Below, piece after piece: positions 14,098 through 21,457 of a stretch of DNA of 21,500 nucleotides (its first letter is position 1; every line of letters begins with the position of its first letter). Origin of the DNA: UBA877 sp035506155 (lineage in GTDB: Bacteria > Chloroflexota > Anaerolineae > Anaerolineales > Villigracilaceae); NCBI GenBank assembly GCA_035506155.1, contig DATJPX010000034.1, forward strand, positions 1 through 21,500, read 5' to 3'. The notes under the pieces are model-generated. The model was not told the origin of the DNA. It worked only from the letters and a program-made list of their open reading frames with translations, and did not search any database. A program made the position numbers and the translations under genes.

Positions 14098-15369
14098 ATG
14101 AAAGCATTCCTCCGTTCGACTTTCCAGCAATTTCGGATTTTGAATCGTCCGGCCTGGCTGTTCCTGGTGGCGCTCTTCTTCAACGGGCTGCTCTTCAGCG
14201 GATGGAGCCTGTTCTTCAACCTTTTCATCATCGACGCAGGCCACAGCCGGGATTTCCTTGGGCTGGCCAACGCCGCGCCGTCCTTCTCGGCGCTCCTGAT
14301 GGGCGTCCCGATGGGGTTGTTGTCCGACCGGATGGGGCGCAAGAGCGCCATGATGATCGGTTTTGCCCTGTCGAGCTTTTCGGCCATTGGCATGGTCCTG
14401 GCGCATACCGAGACCTGGATCATCGTCTTTGCCATTCTCTACGGGATCACCGGCCAGCTATATTTCATCAGCCAGGCGCCTTTCATGATGAGGGTCTCGG
14501 ATGACCACACCCGGGACGTGCTCTTCAGCCTGAGCTTTGGGATGTTCCCTCTGGCCAGCACCCTCGGCAACTTTCTGTCGGGGTATTTGCCGGGGATGTT
14601 CACTCACTGGTTCGGACTGACGACTCCGCTCTCGGCGTATAAGGCCGTCCTGCTCTTCAGCGTGCTCTCCAGCTTCGTCGTCCTGCTGCCGATCGCGTTT
14701 ATCCATGAACATAAACCGGGCGCCGAAGAAATCGCCGCGGAGCAAAATGCCCCCAAGGTGTCCATCTGGAAGGCGATCCTGCGGCCTCAGACCCTGAAAC
14801 TGTCCTTGCCCAACCTGGTGATCGGTTTCGGGGCGGCCATGCTGGTGCCATATTTCAACGTCTTTTTTGCCGAAAAACACCAGATGAGCGACGCCTCCCT
14901 TGGAATCCTTTTCAGCGTAGGTTCGCTGGCCACGGCGATCGGCTGCCTGATTGGTCCCCGGCTGGTTGGCCGGTTGGGAGGCAAGGTCCGCACAGTGGTG
15001 CTCTTCCAGACTGTCAGTCTGGTTTTCCTGCTGGCGACCGGTTTCTCACCCTGGCTCTGGCTGGCAGCGCTCGGCTATCTGGTGCGCGGTGCACTGATGA
15101 ACATGGTCGCTCCGCTCTTCGACGCATACGCCCTCGAGCAATCGCCAAAAACGGAACACGGCGCGGTGAACAGCCTGCGCAACCTGGCCTGGAATGTAGG
15201 CTGGGCGGTGGGTCCGGGTATTTCGGGTTTCATCCAGCAGCGCTGGGGGTATACGCCGTTGTTCATCAATACTGCCATCCTCTATGCGGTCGGGAACGTT
15301 CTGATCTGGTTCTTCTTCCGGCCTAAAAATTCCCCGGCGAGCGTGGGGGTTCAGACTCCGGCAAATTGA
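14098..15369 (+). CDS. Major facilitator superfamily transporter
   Basis: This is a 423-residue inner-membrane protein with 12 expected transmembrane helices in two halves split by a cytoplasmic loop (about 205-220, EHKPGAEEIAAEQNAPK). MFS motif A is visible after helix 2: GLLSDRMGRKSAMMIG. A degenerate counterpart (GPRLVGRLGGKVR) lies in the second half. NSLRNLAWNVGWAVGPGISGF matches helix 11 of drug/sugar-efflux-type MFS members. The substrate is not predictable. ATG 14098 has AGGGG close upstream. The C terminus is followed at once by a 12-bp hairpin. It is probably co-transcribed with the HAD gene upstream. Confidence 0.88.
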   Translation: MKAFLRSTFQQFRILNRPAWLFLVALFFNGLLFSGWSLFFNLFIIDAGHSRDFLGLANAAPSFSALLMGVPMGLLSDRMGRKSAMMIGFALSSFSAIGMVLAHTETWIIVFAILYGITGQLYFISQAPFMMRVSDDHTRDVLFSLSFGMFPLASTLGNFLSGYLPGMFTHWFGLTTPLSAYKAVLLFSVLSSFVVLLPIAFIHEHKPGAEEIAAEQNAPKVSIWKAILRPQTLKLSLPNLVIGFGAAMLVPYFNVFFAEKHQMSDASLGILFSVGSLATAIGCLIGPRLVGRLGGKVRTVVLFQTVSLVFLLATGFSPWLWLAALGYLVRGALMNMVAPLFDAYALEQSPKTEHGAVNSLRNLAWNVGWAVGPGISGFIQQRWGYTPLFINTAILYAVGNVLIWFFFRPKNSPASVGVQTPAN

Positions 15370-15400
15370 AATGCCCGGCCAGAGTAGATGGCCGGGCATT
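15370..15400. terminator. Bidirectional hairpin between convergent genes
   Basis: A perfect 12-bp stem (AATGCCCGGCCA/TGGCCGGGCATT) with a 7-nt loop lies just after the MFS stop and before the end of the opposite small membrane protein gene. T-runs are short on both sides, so it is a weak intrinsic terminator or an mRNA 3'-end protector. Confidence 0.7.
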
Positions 15401-15431
15401 CCTGTATCTTGGCGAAATACTGTACGCGAGT

Positions 15432-15707
15432 CTATCCGTGCAGACGGGCAAACAGGACGACCAAGCCGAAGCTGATTCCGCAGCCTGCCAGTCCGAACAG
15501 CAGGCTGGCATACCATCTCTTGTGCCAGGACTGTTTCCGGTAGAGCCGGCGGAGCACGAATGCGAGGACCAGCCCTCCCAGTCCGGTAATGAACAGGAAG
15601 ATCCCGGCGATGTCCTCGCCGGATTGGTGCATCTGGCCGAGGGCCCAGCCGCCGCCCATCAAGATCAGCGGTGCAATGAAAATCGGAAGCAGTCTGAGGA
15701 ATTTCAT
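15432..15707 (-). CDS. Small hypothetical membrane protein
   Basis: This is a 91-residue protein with three predicted membrane segments (about 5-25, 33-52 and 67-87) and a basic loop RRLYRKQSWHKRW between the second and third. There is no lipobox or catalytic motif. The start is supported by AAAGGG a few nt before ATG 15707, and a TATACT promoter lies upstream. It is monocistronic, convergent with the MFS gene and divergent from rsmI. I do not recognise the family. Confidence 0.65.
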   Translation of the reverse strand: MKFLRLLPIFIAPLILMGGGWALGQMHQSGEDIAGIFLFITGLGGLVLAFVLRRLYRKQSWHKRWYASLLFGLAGCGISFGLVVLFARLHG

Positions 15708-15737
15708 TTTTCCCTTTCCCGGTCCGTTGATCGGGAA

Positions 15738-15767
15738 AGTATAACCCTAAATACTCCTGCCTGTCCT
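15738..15767 (-). promoter_or_regulatory. Putative promoter of the small membrane protein
   Basis: On the minus strand AGGACA (15767-15762), 18 bp, and TATACT (15743-15738) lie about 30 nt before ATG 15707. It is divergent from the rsmI promoter. Confidence 0.45.
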
Positions 15768-15820
15768 TGTGGCTTTCAGGGCTGCTTCCTTAGGGAAAAG
15801 ACGGATCGTCCTGACAGGTA

Positions 15821-15826
15821 TATAAT
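15821..15826 (+). promoter_or_regulatory. Leaderless-type -10 box of rsmI
   Basis: A perfect TATAAT ends 6 nt before ATG 15833, so transcription should start at or within a base of the start codon. No Shine-Dalgarno is present. AAGACG lies 17 bp upstream (15798-15803) as a poor -35, similar to the AAGACC before the membrane protein at 12669. Confidence 0.65.
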
Positions 15827-15832
15827 AGATTT

Positions 15833-16663
15833 ATGGGCACACTCTATCTCGTCGCAACCCCCATTGGCAACCTCGAAGACATGAGCCCGCGTGCCCTGCG
15901 AATTCTAAAAGAGGTCCGCTTCATCGCCGCTGAGGATACGCGCGTGACGAGGAAGCTGTTGAGCCATTTCGACCTGCATACCCCGCTGACCAGCTATTAC
16001 GAACACAATAAACTGACCAAGCTCGACTCCATCCTCACGGAACTTAGGAACGGCGATGTAGCCCTGGTGTCGGATGCCGGCACGCCGGCCATCAACGACC
16101 CCGGCTACGAACTGGTGGGGGCCGCGTTGGCGGCGGGGCACAATGTTTGCCCGATCCCGGGGCCGAGCGCACCCGTGGCGGCCCTGGCGGCCTCGGGGTT
16201 GCCGACCGACGCATTTTTGTACCTGGGTTACCTGCCGCACAAATCGGTCGGGCGCCGTGAACAGCTCGGACAGCTGGTCGACCTGCCGTACACGCTGATT
16301 TTCCTGGAGGCGCCCCACCGGGTGCTCGAGACCCTCGAAGACATGCTGGCAATCCTGGGAGACCGTCCGATCGCGGCGGCGCGTGAGCTGACCAAACTGC
16401 ACGAGGAGATCTGGCGTGGGACCATCGCGGCCGCGCTCGACTATTTCAAGGTCAACGAGCCGCGCGGCGAGTTCACCCTGGTGGTCGGGGGGCAGAAGGC
16501 CGCCGCGAAGAGTGTCTGGACGGAAGAGAAGGTGCTGATCGCCTTGAAGATCGGCTTGAAACTTGAGGAGGGGACCTCCGCCCTGGCCGGGCGGGTTGCA
16601 AAAGAATCGGGCTGGGACCGGCGGGAAATCTACCGGCTGGCCGTCCGCCTGCTGAACGAATAA
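15833..16663 (+). CDS. rsmI: 16S rRNA (cytidine(1402)-2'-O)-methyltransferase
   Basis: RsmI uses SAM to 2'-O-methylate C1402 in the decoding centre of 16S rRNA. The 276 residues match the family (about 280). The tetrapyrrole-methylase fold is plain: LYLVATPIGNLEDMSPRA at the N terminus, FIAAEDTRVTRKLL, ALVSDAGTPAINDPG, PIPGPSAPVAALAASGLPTD, and FLEAPHRVLETLEDM. The helical C-terminal domain has a helix-turn-helix-like end (KESGWDRREIYRLAV). The start follows a TATAAT by 6 nt with no ribosome site. The isomerase gene 61 nt downstream has its own -10 box. Confidence 0.96.
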   Translation: MGTLYLVATPIGNLEDMSPRALRILKEVRFIAAEDTRVTRKLLSHFDLHTPLTSYYEHNKLTKLDSILTELRNGDVALVSDAGTPAINDPGYELVGAALAAGHNVCPIPGPSAPVAALAASGLPTDAFLYLGYLPHKSVGRREQLGQLVDLPYTLIFLEAPHRVLETLEDMLAILGDRPIAAARELTKLHEEIWRGTIAAALDYFKVNEPRGEFTLVVGGQKAAAKSVWTEEKVLIALKIGLKLEEGTSALAGRVAKESGWDRREIYRLAVRLLNE

Positions 16664-16710
16664 CCTTTTTCAAGAGATCTGGGGGAAGGGATAATTCTGC
16701 CGTGGATGGA

Positions 16711-16716
16711 TATAAT
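16711..16716 (+). promoter_or_regulatory. Leaderless-type -10 box of the isomerase gene
   Basis: A perfect TATAAT ends 7 nt before ATG 16724. No -35 match and no Shine-Dalgarno are visible. The box lies inside the longer frame that opens at 16706, which argues that the in-frame ATG at 16724 is the true start. Confidence 0.6.
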
Positions 16717-16723
16717 TGCCCTC

Positions 16724-17800
16724 ATGAATTTAGATGACCTGGAATCCTTCGGACAACTCGATCGCCAGAATATGCTCGGCGAGATCGAGAACCTCCCCGA
16801 CCAGCTCCAGTCCGCCTGGGGGTTGGGCCAAACGATGCCGCTCGAGGGTCTTTCTGATCCGACCCTTCGACAAGTCGTCATCGGCGGGATGGGCGGCTCG
16901 GCTATTGGGGCAGACCTGGCGACTGCGTATTTTGCTCCCACCTGCCGCGTGCCGGTTTTTGTCTCGCGCGACTATGGCCTGCCTGCCTGGGCGCATGGCC
17001 CGGAGACGTTGATGATCGCCTCGTCGCATTCTGGCGATACGGAGGAAACGCTCGATGCATTCGAAGCCGCCCGCCAGGCCGGGTGTACTCTCCTGGCTGT
17101 TTGCACAGGCGGGGAGTTGGAGAGGCGCGCCGCGGCCATAAAAGCCCCGGTGTGGAAGTTCCGCCACGATGGGCAGCCGCGCGCCGCGGTCGGGTTTTCC
17201 TTTGGCCTGCTCCTGGCGGCCTTTTCCCGCCTGGGGTTGATCGACCCTCCCGAAAAAATAAGCAGGGAGGTCGTGCAGGCGGTCGAGGCGATGAAAAACC
17301 AACAGGAAAACTTGCGTGCTGGCGTCGCCGTGGTAAAAAATCCGGCCAAGCGGATGGCTGGCCAGTTGATGGGACGCTGGGTCAACGTCTATGGGTCGGG
17401 CATCCTGGCTCCGGTGGCGCGGCGCTGGAAGGGCCAGATCAATGAGATTGCCAAGGCGGGCGCCGGCTTCGAAGTCCTGCCTGAAGCCGACCACAATGCC
17501 CTGGCCGGGCTGGTCAATCCGACGGAGCTCCTCGCCCGGACGACGACGATTTTCCTGCACTCGGCTTACGACCATCCCCGCAATCACCTGCGCCTCGACC
17601 TGACCCGCCAGGGATTCATGCTCGAAGGATTGAATACGGACACCTACGAGGCAAAGGGAGAATCGCCTCTGGCCCATATCTGGACGGCGCTGCACTACGG
17701 GGACTACAGTGCCTATTACCTGGCAATGGCCTACGGTATGGACCCGACCGCCGTGGAGGCGCTGGTGAATTTCAAGTCGGCCATGAAATCTGCCAAATAA
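16724..17800 (+). CDS. Bifunctional phosphoglucose/phosphomannose isomerase
   Basis: This is a 358-residue SIS-domain enzyme of the Pgi/Pmi type known from archaea and several bacteria. It interconverts glucose-6-P or mannose-6-P with fructose-6-P. The first SIS domain has GGMGGSAIGADL (54-65) and SSHSGDTEETL (100-110), the phosphate-binding Ser/Thr loop. QPRAAVGFSFG (151-161) joins the second SIS domain, with VYGSG (222-226), the likely catalytic Glu241 (QINEIAK) and His257 (EADHN). Classical Pgi is about 450 residues or longer, so this is not that type. I start at 16724 (MNLDDLESF); ATG 16706 is also in frame but overlaps the -10 box. The stop is followed by a terminator shared with the opposite gene. 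Confidence 0.93.
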   Translation: MNLDDLESFGQLDRQNMLGEIENLPDQLQSAWGLGQTMPLEGLSDPTLRQVVIGGMGGSAIGADLATAYFAPTCRVPVFVSRDYGLPAWAHGPETLMIASSHSGDTEETLDAFEAARQAGCTLLAVCTGGELERRAAAIKAPVWKFRHDGQPRAAVGFSFGLLLAAFSRLGLIDPPEKISREVVQAVEAMKNQQENLRAGVAVVKNPAKRMAGQLMGRWVNVYGSGILAPVARRWKGQINEIAKAGAGFEVLPEADHNALAGLVNPTELLARTTTIFLHSAYDHPRNHLRLDLTRQGFMLEGLNTDTYEAKGESPLAHIWTALHYGDYSAYYLAMAYGMDPTAVEALVNFKSAMKSAK

Positions 17801-17801
17801 A

Positions 17802-17823
17802 AAGCGCCCTTTTACGGGCGCTT
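17802..17823. terminator. Bidirectional terminator between convergent genes
   Basis: A perfect 8-bp stem (AAGCGCCC/GGGCGCTT) with a 6-nt loop directly follows the isomerase stop. On the minus strand it is followed by TTTTATTT-like sequence, serving the 17870-19852 gene. The + strand T content (GTCTTTC) is weaker. Confidence 0.8.
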
Positions 17824-17869
17824 GTCTTTCGAACGACTGCGGGTAGATGGGATGTCTGCCCGTTTTCAT

Positions 17870-19852
17870 TTATGGTTCCCAGATTACCCGGATCAATGTC
17901 GCGATATACGGACGGCCGTCGACATAATCGATGCCGACCATCCATTGCTTGTAATCGACATCCACGCCGGGAGTACCGGGTTTTAAGAGCGAATAATAAT
18001 TGAAATTGGTGTATTCGTATGGCCAGGGGATGCCGAGCGACGAGGCGGTTTTCGGGTTGTCGCAGTAGGATTCGTAGGGGGCATTGAGCACTTCCTGGAG
18101 CGCCGGCTGGACGACCGCCGAGAACGTTCCGACGGTATCTGCTGCACTCGGCCCGCTGCCCCAGTTTTGAGCCGTCGAACTCGAGAAAACAAACGCCGCT
18201 TGAGCGGCGGTGTAATTGATGGTGTTTCCGGAATGCCAGTAACGGATGTCCACCCCGCGTGGCGGGCTGATCAGTGAAGCAAATAGCGTTCCGTTGGAGG
18301 TGTTGATGGCTGCCTGGAGTTGACTGAAAAGGGGCTGGACGCGCGCATCGCCGCAAAAGATGCTCGATGGGATGCTCTCGGTCAAATACAATGAACTCGC
18401 CCAGCCCGTTCCTCCTGCGGGCAACTGGATTTGATACCAGTTCACTCCACTGACAGCCTGGACCGGTCCAGAGCGCATCACATTGGATGCGTAATATGGA
18501 AATGAGCCGATCAAGGAGTAACTGGCGCCCGCTCCCGAACGGATATTGAGCACATCGTTCGATAAAATCTTCACGACGCCGAAAGGCCCCATACTCAGGC
18601 CGGTGAGGGGAGTTGCAGTCGGGGTCAACGTGGGCGTATCGCTCGGGATGGGGGTTTGGGTGCGCGGCAGCCAGACAAACGTGTTCAGGATTTGAGTGAA
18701 AATGGCTGATTCTGCGCTCTTGTTGAATGTGGGTGTCCCGGCCGGATAAGCGCCGATATTCCCGGAATGCAGGATGAAATTGAAGCTGACACACAGATTA
18801 TCCTGGATGGTCGAATAGGCGCTCCATTCACGGATCTGGCCAGCTCCCGCGTCCATCCCGGTCTGCAGGTTGAAGGAATGGCCGTTGATGACCACGGTCC
18901 CGGCGCTGGTGCCTCCATAGTGACTGCCGCAGGTGCTGTCATTCTGAGTGGCGTAGACCTCCAGGTATTTTTCGACCAGGTTGGTCCCGGGCGTGATGGA
19001 CATATAAATTTGGACGAAATTATCCTGCTGGGCAGTGATATTGGCGTCCGATGGGAAGTTGAACTGGAATCCGTAAATGTTGTTGATGTATAACAACCAG
19101 GACGCCTGAGTGGATGTCGGGGTGGCGGTGGGAGTCCGGGTAGCGGACGGCCAGCGGGTGGCAGTAAGGGATGCAGCAACAGTTGGCCAACGGGTGCTGG
19201 TGGCCGCTGTCGGCCAGCGCGTACTGGTTGCCAGGGTCGGCCAGCGAGTACTGGTGGGAACGGTTGGCCAGCGGGTGCTGGTTGCGACCGTTGGCCAGCG
19301 CGTGCTGCTGGGTTTGATGGTCACAGTCGAAGTGCGGGTCTTCGTTGGCGTGAAAGTCGAGGATGGACGGCTCGGATTAAGGGTGGGGGTCTTGGTCACC
19401 GATCGCGCTGCGGTTGGCCAGCGGGTATTGGTCGGGACGACGGTTGCAGATGGCCAGCGGGTGCTGGTCTTGGTAAAGGTCGCGGTTGGCCAGTGGGTGC
19501 CGGTCGGTTGGGTTACAGCAGTCGGCCAGTGCGTCCCGGTCGGCAGGGTCACGGCGGTCGGCCAGCGGGTGGCGGTCCGGCTGGGTGTGATCGTTGGCCA
19601 GCGGGTGGCAGTCGCGTGGGTCGGCCAGAGCGTGCTCGTCAGGCTGGAAGTCAGGCTTGGCCAACGGCTTGGGGTGAGGCTGGGAGTCATGGACGGCCAG
19701 CGGGTGGCGGTTGGGCTGAAAGTGATGGTCGGCCAACGCGTGTGGGTGGCAGTCGCGACGTCAGCCGCGCTGCGAACCGACAGCGGGTAGGCCATCAACA
19801 GGACCAGGGTGGCCAGGCAGGCAAACAAGAGCGTCCATGAAAACTTTTTCAC
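17870..19852 (-). CDS. Secreted Trp-Pro (TRWPT) repeat protein with SH3b domain
   Basis: This is a 660-residue exported protein. The signal peptide is MKKFSWTLLFACLATLVLLMAYPLSVRSA (about 1-29). Residues 37-245 are a Thr/Ser/Pro-rich stretch with 16 Trp-Pro units, mostly TRWPT or TRWPS with THWPT and LWPT variants, spaced 9 or 12-13 residues apart. A globular domain follows (about 250-385; YGFQFNFPSD start, VVINGHSFNLQTG) resembling PsbP/DUF-type lipoprotein domains. After a short Thr/Pro linker comes a bacterial SH3 domain (about 410-480; VLNIRSGAGASYSLIGSFP, GTGWASSLYLTE), then a C-terminal domain of about 170 residues ending IRVIWEP. GTG 19852 has AAGGA 8 nt upstream. It is probably cell-surface or cell-wall associated; the ligand is unknown. 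Confidence 0.85.
   Translation of the reverse strand: MKKFSWTLLFACLATLVLLMAYPLSVRSAADVATATHTRWPTITFSPTATRWPSMTPSLTPSRWPSLTSSLTSTLWPTHATATRWPTITPSRTATRWPTAVTLPTGTHWPTAVTQPTGTHWPTATFTKTSTRWPSATVVPTNTRWPTAARSVTKTPTLNPSRPSSTFTPTKTRTSTVTIKPSSTRWPTVATSTRWPTVPTSTRWPTLATSTRWPTAATSTRWPTVAASLTATRWPSATRTPTATPTSTQASWLLYINNIYGFQFNFPSDANITAQQDNFVQIYMSITPGTNLVEKYLEVYATQNDSTCGSHYGGTSAGTVVINGHSFNLQTGMDAGAGQIREWSAYSTIQDNLCVSFNFILHSGNIGAYPAGTPTFNKSAESAIFTQILNTFVWLPRTQTPIPSDTPTLTPTATPLTGLSMGPFGVVKILSNDVLNIRSGAGASYSLIGSFPYYASNVMRSGPVQAVSGVNWYQIQLPAGGTGWASSLYLTESIPSSIFCGDARVQPLFSQLQAAINTSNGTLFASLISPPRGVDIRYWHSGNTINYTAAQAAFVFSSSTAQNWGSGPSAADTVGTFSAVVQPALQEVLNAPYESYCDNPKTASSLGIPWPYEYTNFNYYSLLKPGTPGVDVDYKQWMVGIDYVDGRPYIATLIRVIWEP
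19120..19745 (-). repeat. Tandem repeat array encoding TRWPT units
   Basis: The DNA repeats ACCCGCTGGCC (minus strand) about 16 times, encoding T-R-W-P. Two period lengths are seen: five consecutive units of 9 codons near 19170-19310, and 12-13 codons in most of the rest (near 19420-19740), separated by a Thr/Lys-rich spacer around 19310-19410. Units differ at third positions and in the variable residues, so the array is not a recent perfect expansion. Confidence 0.85.
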
Positions 19853-19876
19853 AACGTCCGTCCTTTCTATCTAAAC

Positions 19877-19888
19877 GGGCAATTGCCC
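19877..19888. promoter_or_regulatory. Palindrome in the 5' leader of the Trp-Pro repeat gene
   Basis: GGGCAATTGCCC is a perfect 12-bp palindrome placed about 8-19 nt after the predicted transcription start. It could be an operator or a small hairpin. No known factor is assigned. Confidence 0.35.
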
Positions 19889-19902
19889 TCACCTCTTATA
19901 TT

Positions 19903-19930
19903 ATTCTAGCATGTCGAGCAGGGTTTGCAA
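19903..19930 (-). promoter_or_regulatory. Promoter of the Trp-Pro repeat gene
   Basis: The minus strand has TTGCAA (19930-19925), a 16-bp spacer and TAGAAT (19908-19903), about 50 nt before GTG 19852. It lies between the PAP2 stop (19992) and the repeat gene. No terminator is seen after PAP2, so readthrough is possible. Confidence 0.6.
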
Positions 19931-19991
19931 GCCCCCAAATTGACGAATTACAAATCCGTATAGCTGCTTTTCACATCTTTTTGGGTTTCGG

Positions 19992-20504
19992 TTATCGGAT
20001 TTGCAGGACGATCACCCCAGCCAACCCTCCCAACACTGCCCCGGCCACCACGTCCGACAGGAAATGGACCCCCATGGCGACGCGCGCCAGGGCCACCAGC
20101 GGCGCCCATATGCACAGAACGATTGCCAACCAAGCCGGTCCCAGCCCGACAGCCAGCACGGCGATCAGGATTGCCCGGGCGGCGTGCCCGGAGGGGAACG
20201 AATGCGGGTCGGTCGCCCGGTACATGGCTCCCCACTCGCCTTCCGGCCGGCGGCGGCGGATGAGGAATTTGATGGCCAGGACCAGGACCGCCAGCCCGAG
20301 GATGGCGAGCAGGACCGTCAGCGCCCACGGACGCCAGAACCGGTTCCCCAGCCACCACAGCAATACCAGACCGGCGCCCCAGAACCACGAATCGCCCGAA
20401 TGGGCCAGGAAAGCGCAAACCGTCCGAAATAACCCCGGACGCTCGGCCACCCGCATTTGAGCGGAAAGACGAGCGTCCAGTTCGAGGAGACGACTCAAGC
20501 TCAC
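19992..20504 (-). CDS. PAP2-family membrane phosphatase
   Basis: This is a 170-residue membrane protein with about five hydrophobic segments and the three PAP2 signature motifs: K79-x6-R86-P87 (KFLIRRRRP), P104-SGH (FPSGHAAR) and R141-x5-H147-x3-D151 (ARVAMGVHFLSDV; the usual Ser before Arg is Ala). Likely substrates are lipid phosphates such as undecaprenyl diphosphate or phosphatidate; the sequence does not decide. The GTG start overlaps the stop of the upstream nucleotidyltransferase gene by 4 nt (GTGA), so the two are translationally coupled. Confidence 0.9.
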   Translation of the reverse strand: MSLSRLLELDARLSAQMRVAERPGLFRTVCAFLAHSGDSWFWGAGLVLLWWLGNRFWRPWALTVLLAILGLAVLVLAIKFLIRRRRPEGEWGAMYRATDPHSFPSGHAARAILIAVLAVGLGPAWLAIVLCIWAPLVALARVAMGVHFLSDVVAGAVLGGLAGVIVLQIR

Positions 20505-21457
20505 TTCTTGGTTGTCTTTTTGGGAGCGGCCTTCCCCTTTGGAGCGACCTTGGCCGGTGCCTTTTTAACCGGGGCCTTCGCGGCTTTCTTCGCGGCGGGC
20601 TTACCCTTGGCGGCTACGGGAGGTTTCTTGCCTTTCGCTGCAGCGGCTGCTTTTCCCTTCTGGGAAGACGAGACGGCCGATTTTTTCAGGCGCTTCTTCA
20701 GGTCTTCGCGCATGATCTCGAGCTGGAAGAGTTTGTCCACATCCATCCCCACCTCGGCATACGGGCAGACGATGGCTTTCCCGGTGATGTCCAGCCGTTT
20801 CATGATGTTTTCTTCGGCTTCGGCGAGCGTCAGCTGACGGGTCAAAAGCTTGAACGCGGTCCCGAACCCGATCATGGCCGCCTGCTTGAGAGGACTCTTG
20901 CGAGCGTCGGTGATCTTATCCCAGATCCCGGTCTCTTCGCTGAGCATCAGGCTGATCCGGCCGACGTTCATGTCGCCGCCGCAGACTTCCATATCCTTCA
21001 GGTGAGTCCAGGTGCGCTTGCAGCCCGGGTAGCGTTTCTCCATGACGTCGCGTTCGATCAGATGGTAATAGACGTCCAGGTCGGTCTCCATATCCGTGTT
21101 GACGACCCAGTCGATCATTTCACCGGTGATGCCGGGAATATCCGAGGAGACCATCAAGGCGTGGCTGGCCTTCGGACTGATTTCCTTGACCTTGCGGGCG
21201 CCGGCCTGCAGGTTCTCCACCATCTTGCCTTGGTTGGAGACGAAGTACATCTTCTTGCCGCACTTTAGGCCGCTCTTATCGGTCAGGCCAACGATGACGA
21301 CGTTGTTGACCGTTTTGGAGGCGGTCAGGGCATCCAAGATCCACTGGATCATGGGCTTGCCGGCGATGTCCACGAGTGCTTTGGATTCGCCGCGCGTTGC
21401 AGGATAGAGGGGTTCTTCAGGTAGGGGAATTCCACCCGCGGTTACGATTGCATCCAT
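20501..21457 (-). CDS. MobA-like nucleotidyltransferase with basic Lys/Ala/Pro tail
   Basis: This is a 318-residue protein. Residues 1-240 have a GT-A nucleotidyltransferase fold: AIVTAGGIPLP at the N terminus, then KALVDIAGKPMIQWILDAL (26-44), and a metal-binding Asp in VSSDIPG (D106). The sugar- or cofactor-specific partner is not evident; relatives include MobA and sugar-phosphate nucleotidyltransferases. Residues about 252-318 are a strongly basic low-complexity tail (KKRLKK, QKGK, AAKGKPAAKKAAKAPVKKAP, APKGK, KKTTKK) unusual for this fold. ATG 21457 has AAAAAGGAG 9 nt upstream. The stop overlaps the PAP2 start (GTGA). The gene may be first in the operon; sequence upstream of 21457 is too short to judge its promoter. 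Confidence 0.82.
   Translation of the reverse strand: MDAIVTAGGIPLPEEPLYPATRGESKALVDIAGKPMIQWILDALTASKTVNNVVIVGLTDKSGLKCGKKMYFVSNQGKMVENLQAGARKVKEISPKASHALMVSSDIPGITGEMIDWVVNTDMETDLDVYYHLIERDVMEKRYPGCKRTWTHLKDMEVCGGDMNVGRISLMLSEETGIWDKITDARKSPLKQAAMIGFGTAFKLLTRQLTLAEAEENIMKRLDITGKAIVCPYAEVGMDVDKLFQLEIMREDLKKRLKKSAVSSSQKGKAAAAAKGKKPPVAAKGKPAAKKAAKAPVKKAPAKVAPKGKAAPKKTTKK

Noticed and set aside
17911..17920. GACGGCCGTC near the end of the repeat-protein gene as a third copy of the palindromic element
   Set aside because: It shares 12 nt and the DGRP frame with the metH copy, but the palindrome is only 10 bp and the flanks do not match. It may be chance in common codons.
19120..19745. CRISPR-like array
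   Set aside because: Units are coding repeats with 27-39 nt periods, short imperfect identity, and no unique spacers of even length.
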